From CAYFIW01 sp964500645 (GTDB lineage: Bacteria; Chloroflexota; Dehalococcoidia; Lucifugimonadales; UBA826): a DNA stretch of 17,186 nucleotides. The stretch covers positions 1 through 17,186 of the forward strand of contig CAZCOH010000031.1 of the NCBI GenBank assembly GCA_964500645.1, given 5' to 3'. Numbering within the stretch: position 1 is the first letter of the stretch; each line of letters opens with the position of its first letter. Under the pieces are notes generated by a model. That model saw nothing but the letters and a program-made list of their open reading frames with translations. It was not told the DNA's origin and ran no database searches. A program made the translations under genes and the position numbers. Below are positions 15,757-17,186 of the stretch, piece after piece.

Positions 15757-16773
15757 GTGAATTTATATAAATCTCTAATTAGACCAATCCTATTTCTTTT
15801 AGAGCCAGAAACGGCTCAGAAATTTTCAGAATTCGCTTTGAAAAGAGAACTTATCTGGAAAATCTCTAAAAACCTTTACGAATATAACTCAGAGTTATTA
15901 GAGACAAAATTAGCTGGAATCCACTTAAATAATCCCATTGGACTGGCTGCTGGATTCGACAAAGATTGCCAAGTACTCTCCTCTCTAGAGACATTTGGAT
16001 TTGGATACCTTACGGGAGGAACAATAACTAGAGAAGCTAGACTTGGAAATCCAAAACCTAGAATGTTAAGACTAAATTCCCAAAATGGATTGATTAATTC
16101 CTTGGGATTTCCCGGTGGTGGTTTACAGTCAGCTGTCAAACGACTTTCAAAACTACCCAATGTATCAAAAGAGTCCAGTAAAAGGATTATAAGTATTTCA
16201 GGAACAACCGAGGATGACATATTACATTGCCACTCAGCAGTGGAAAAATTCTCTTCTGGCATTGAGATAAATATAAGCTCTCCAAATACAGCTGGACTAA
16301 GAATTTTTCAACAGCCCGAGAACTTTAGGTCTCTAATAGAACACGTCAACGAAAAACGCACTCGACCCATTGTTATCAAATTGCCACCATTCAACGCACA
16401 ATTAGACGATTCCCAAACTAACTCCATTTTGGAATTGATTAGTATATGCGTCGATTTAGATGTCGATGCTGTAACCGCCGGAAATACTCATCCAGTTTTA
16501 GATAATAGACTTGCTGTAGGAAATGGTGGGCTAAGCGGAGCGACAATCTTTGACAACACCCTTGCAATGGTAAAAAAAATAAACAAGGAATTTGGATCTA
16601 AAATTGCAATTAACGCATGCGGAGGCATATCAACAGGACAGCAGACGTATCAACTATTGAGACACGGGGCAACAACAGTGCAACTTTACACATCAATGGT
16701 ATACGAAGGGCCTGGATTAATTAAAAAAGTAAAAAAAGACCTCGTGAAGGCACTTTTGCTCGAATCAAGCTAA
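15757..16773 (+). CDS. pyrD: Dihydroorotate dehydrogenase, class 2 (quinone) type, divergent
   Basis: The 338-residue protein matches class 2 PyrD in length and order. An amphipathic N-terminal helix (SLIRPILFLLEPETAQKF) fits the membrane-associated segment; NPIGLAAGFDKD (59-70), GNPKPRMLRL (97-106), NISSPNTAGLR (172-182, with the catalytic Ser175), GGLSG (257-261) and the FMN phosphate region CGGIST/VQLYT are all present. It oxidises dihydroorotate to orotate, with electrons passing to quinone. Several usual residues are changed: NRMGFNN is NSLGFPG, NIGKN is missing near residue 148, and ATNTT is AGNTH. The start is GTG, supported by AGGA six bases upstream. No other pyrimidine genes are visible nearby. 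It is convergent with the sugar-kinase gene. Confidence 0.85.
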   Translation: MNLYKSLIRPILFLLEPETAQKFSEFALKRELIWKISKNLYEYNSELLETKLAGIHLNNPIGLAAGFDKDCQVLSSLETFGFGYLTGGTITREARLGNPKPRMLRLNSQNGLINSLGFPGGGLQSAVKRLSKLPNVSKESSKRIISISGTTEDDILHCHSAVEKFSSGIEINISSPNTAGLRIFQQPENFRSLIEHVNEKRTRPIVIKLPPFNAQLDDSQTNSILELISICVDLDVDAVTAGNTHPVLDNRLAVGNGGLSGATIFDNTLAMVKKINKEFGSKIAINACGGISTGQQTYQLLRHGATTVQLYTSMVYEGPGLIKKVKKDLVKALLLESS

Positions 16774-16781
16774 ATATTCCA

Positions 16782-17186
16782 TTAATTTTGAGGGGACATA
16801 TCTAAATCTTTTAGGTATGGCATCGACGACTGCGCCCCCTCTCTACTCACCGCGATAGAACTACAAGACACCGCAAATTTTACAGCTTCATTCAATGTGT
16901 ATCCATTAGAAATCGCAACGGCAAAACCACCCGTAAATGAATCTCCTGCTGCTACGGTATCAATTGCTTTTGTAGAAACTGCCGGAACATGTATGATGTC
17001 TTTATCGCATGAGTAGACAACTCCTAAAGAGCCCAAAGTTATTATGGGAGTTGCACTATATTGGCTTGCTAAATTTTCGCACGCCAAATAAGCATCTTCT
17101 AAACTGGTTATTTTAATACCCGCTAAGACACTGGCTTCGATTTGATTGGGTGTTATGAAATCTGAGTACGAAGCTATTTTTTCCGC
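16782..17186 (-). CDS. PfkB/ribokinase-family sugar kinase, C-terminal part
   Basis: The reading frame enters from the right edge and ends at 16782, giving 134 residues of a larger protein. It starts in the TPNQIEASVLAG segment, followed by ITLGSLGVV (the nucleotide-site strand) and the PfkB signature DTVAAGDSFTGGF, whose aspartate (AAGDS) is the catalytic base. These are the hallmarks of ATP-dependent carbohydrate or nucleoside kinases. The N-terminal, substrate-specific half is outside the window, so ribokinase, 2-keto-3-deoxygluconate kinase and adenosine-type kinases cannot be separated. The pattern GxGD is AxGD here. Confidence 0.82.
   Translation of the reverse strand, partial: AEKIASYSDFITPNQIEASVLAGIKITSLEDAYLACENLASQYSATPIITLGSLGVVYSCDKDIIHVPAVSTKAIDTVAAGDSFTGGFAVAISNGYTLNEAVKFAVSCSSIAVSREGAQSSMPYLKDLDMSPQN

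Overview
The window is AT-rich and gene-dense, with short intergenic gaps (none over 300 bases). It carries 18 protein-coding genes, two of them cut by the window edges. I see no tRNA, rRNA, CRISPR array, transposase or phage gene. The gene content is typical of a free-living heterotroph that degrades varied organic carbon: two luciferase-like (LLM, F420/flavin type) oxidoreductases of different subfamilies, an enoyl-CoA hydratase-type crotonase, two SDR oxidoreductases, a type II haloacid dehalogenase-like HAD enzyme, an HpcH/HpaI aldolase, a dihydroxyphthalate-decarboxylase-like protein and an alpha/beta hydrolase. My best guess is a marine SAR202-type Chloroflexota (Dehalococcoidia-related), whose genomes are known for expanded LLM oxidoreductases, crotonases and SDRs. 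This rests on gene content only; there is no phylogenetic marker in the window.

Layout. Bases 1-176 hold the end of a Gfo/Idh/MocA oxidoreductase. Bases 217-2470 hold two membrane transporters on the minus strand: an EamA permease and an MFS permease with a histidine-rich N-terminus. Bases 2632-4294 hold a plus-strand pair, LLM oxidoreductase then crotonase. Bases 4301-6079 hold two minus-strand SDRs, divergent from the HAD gene at 6223-6957. Bases 7016-8053 encode an unknown coiled-coil lipoprotein, divergent from a GNAT acetyltransferase (8217-9050). Bases 9076-11749 hold a second LLM oxidoreductase and a SulP anion transporter (minus).

The most structured stretch is 11750-14867. A minus-strand gene related to 4,5-dihydroxyphthalate decarboxylase and a plus-strand aldolase/hydrolase pair share a divergent promoter region. 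That region contains mirrored, helically phased copies of the motif AACTAAA/TTTAGTT, as expected for a shared regulator. A 40-bp perfect palindrome lies between the SulP and decarboxylase-like genes. The right end has an unrecognised acidic protein, a divergent class 2 dihydroorotate dehydrogenase (PyrD) and the C-terminal part of a PfkB-family sugar kinase.

Working together (inference). The enzymes look like a patchwork of small catabolic units, each with its own promoter: oxidation (LLM, SDR), CoA-ester chemistry (crotonase), dehalogenation or hydrolysis (HAD, alpha/beta hydrolase), and C-C cleavage or decarboxylation (HpaI-like aldolase, decarboxylase-like protein). The transporters beside them could move substrates or products. 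No complete known pathway can be read from the window, so substrates are not assigned.
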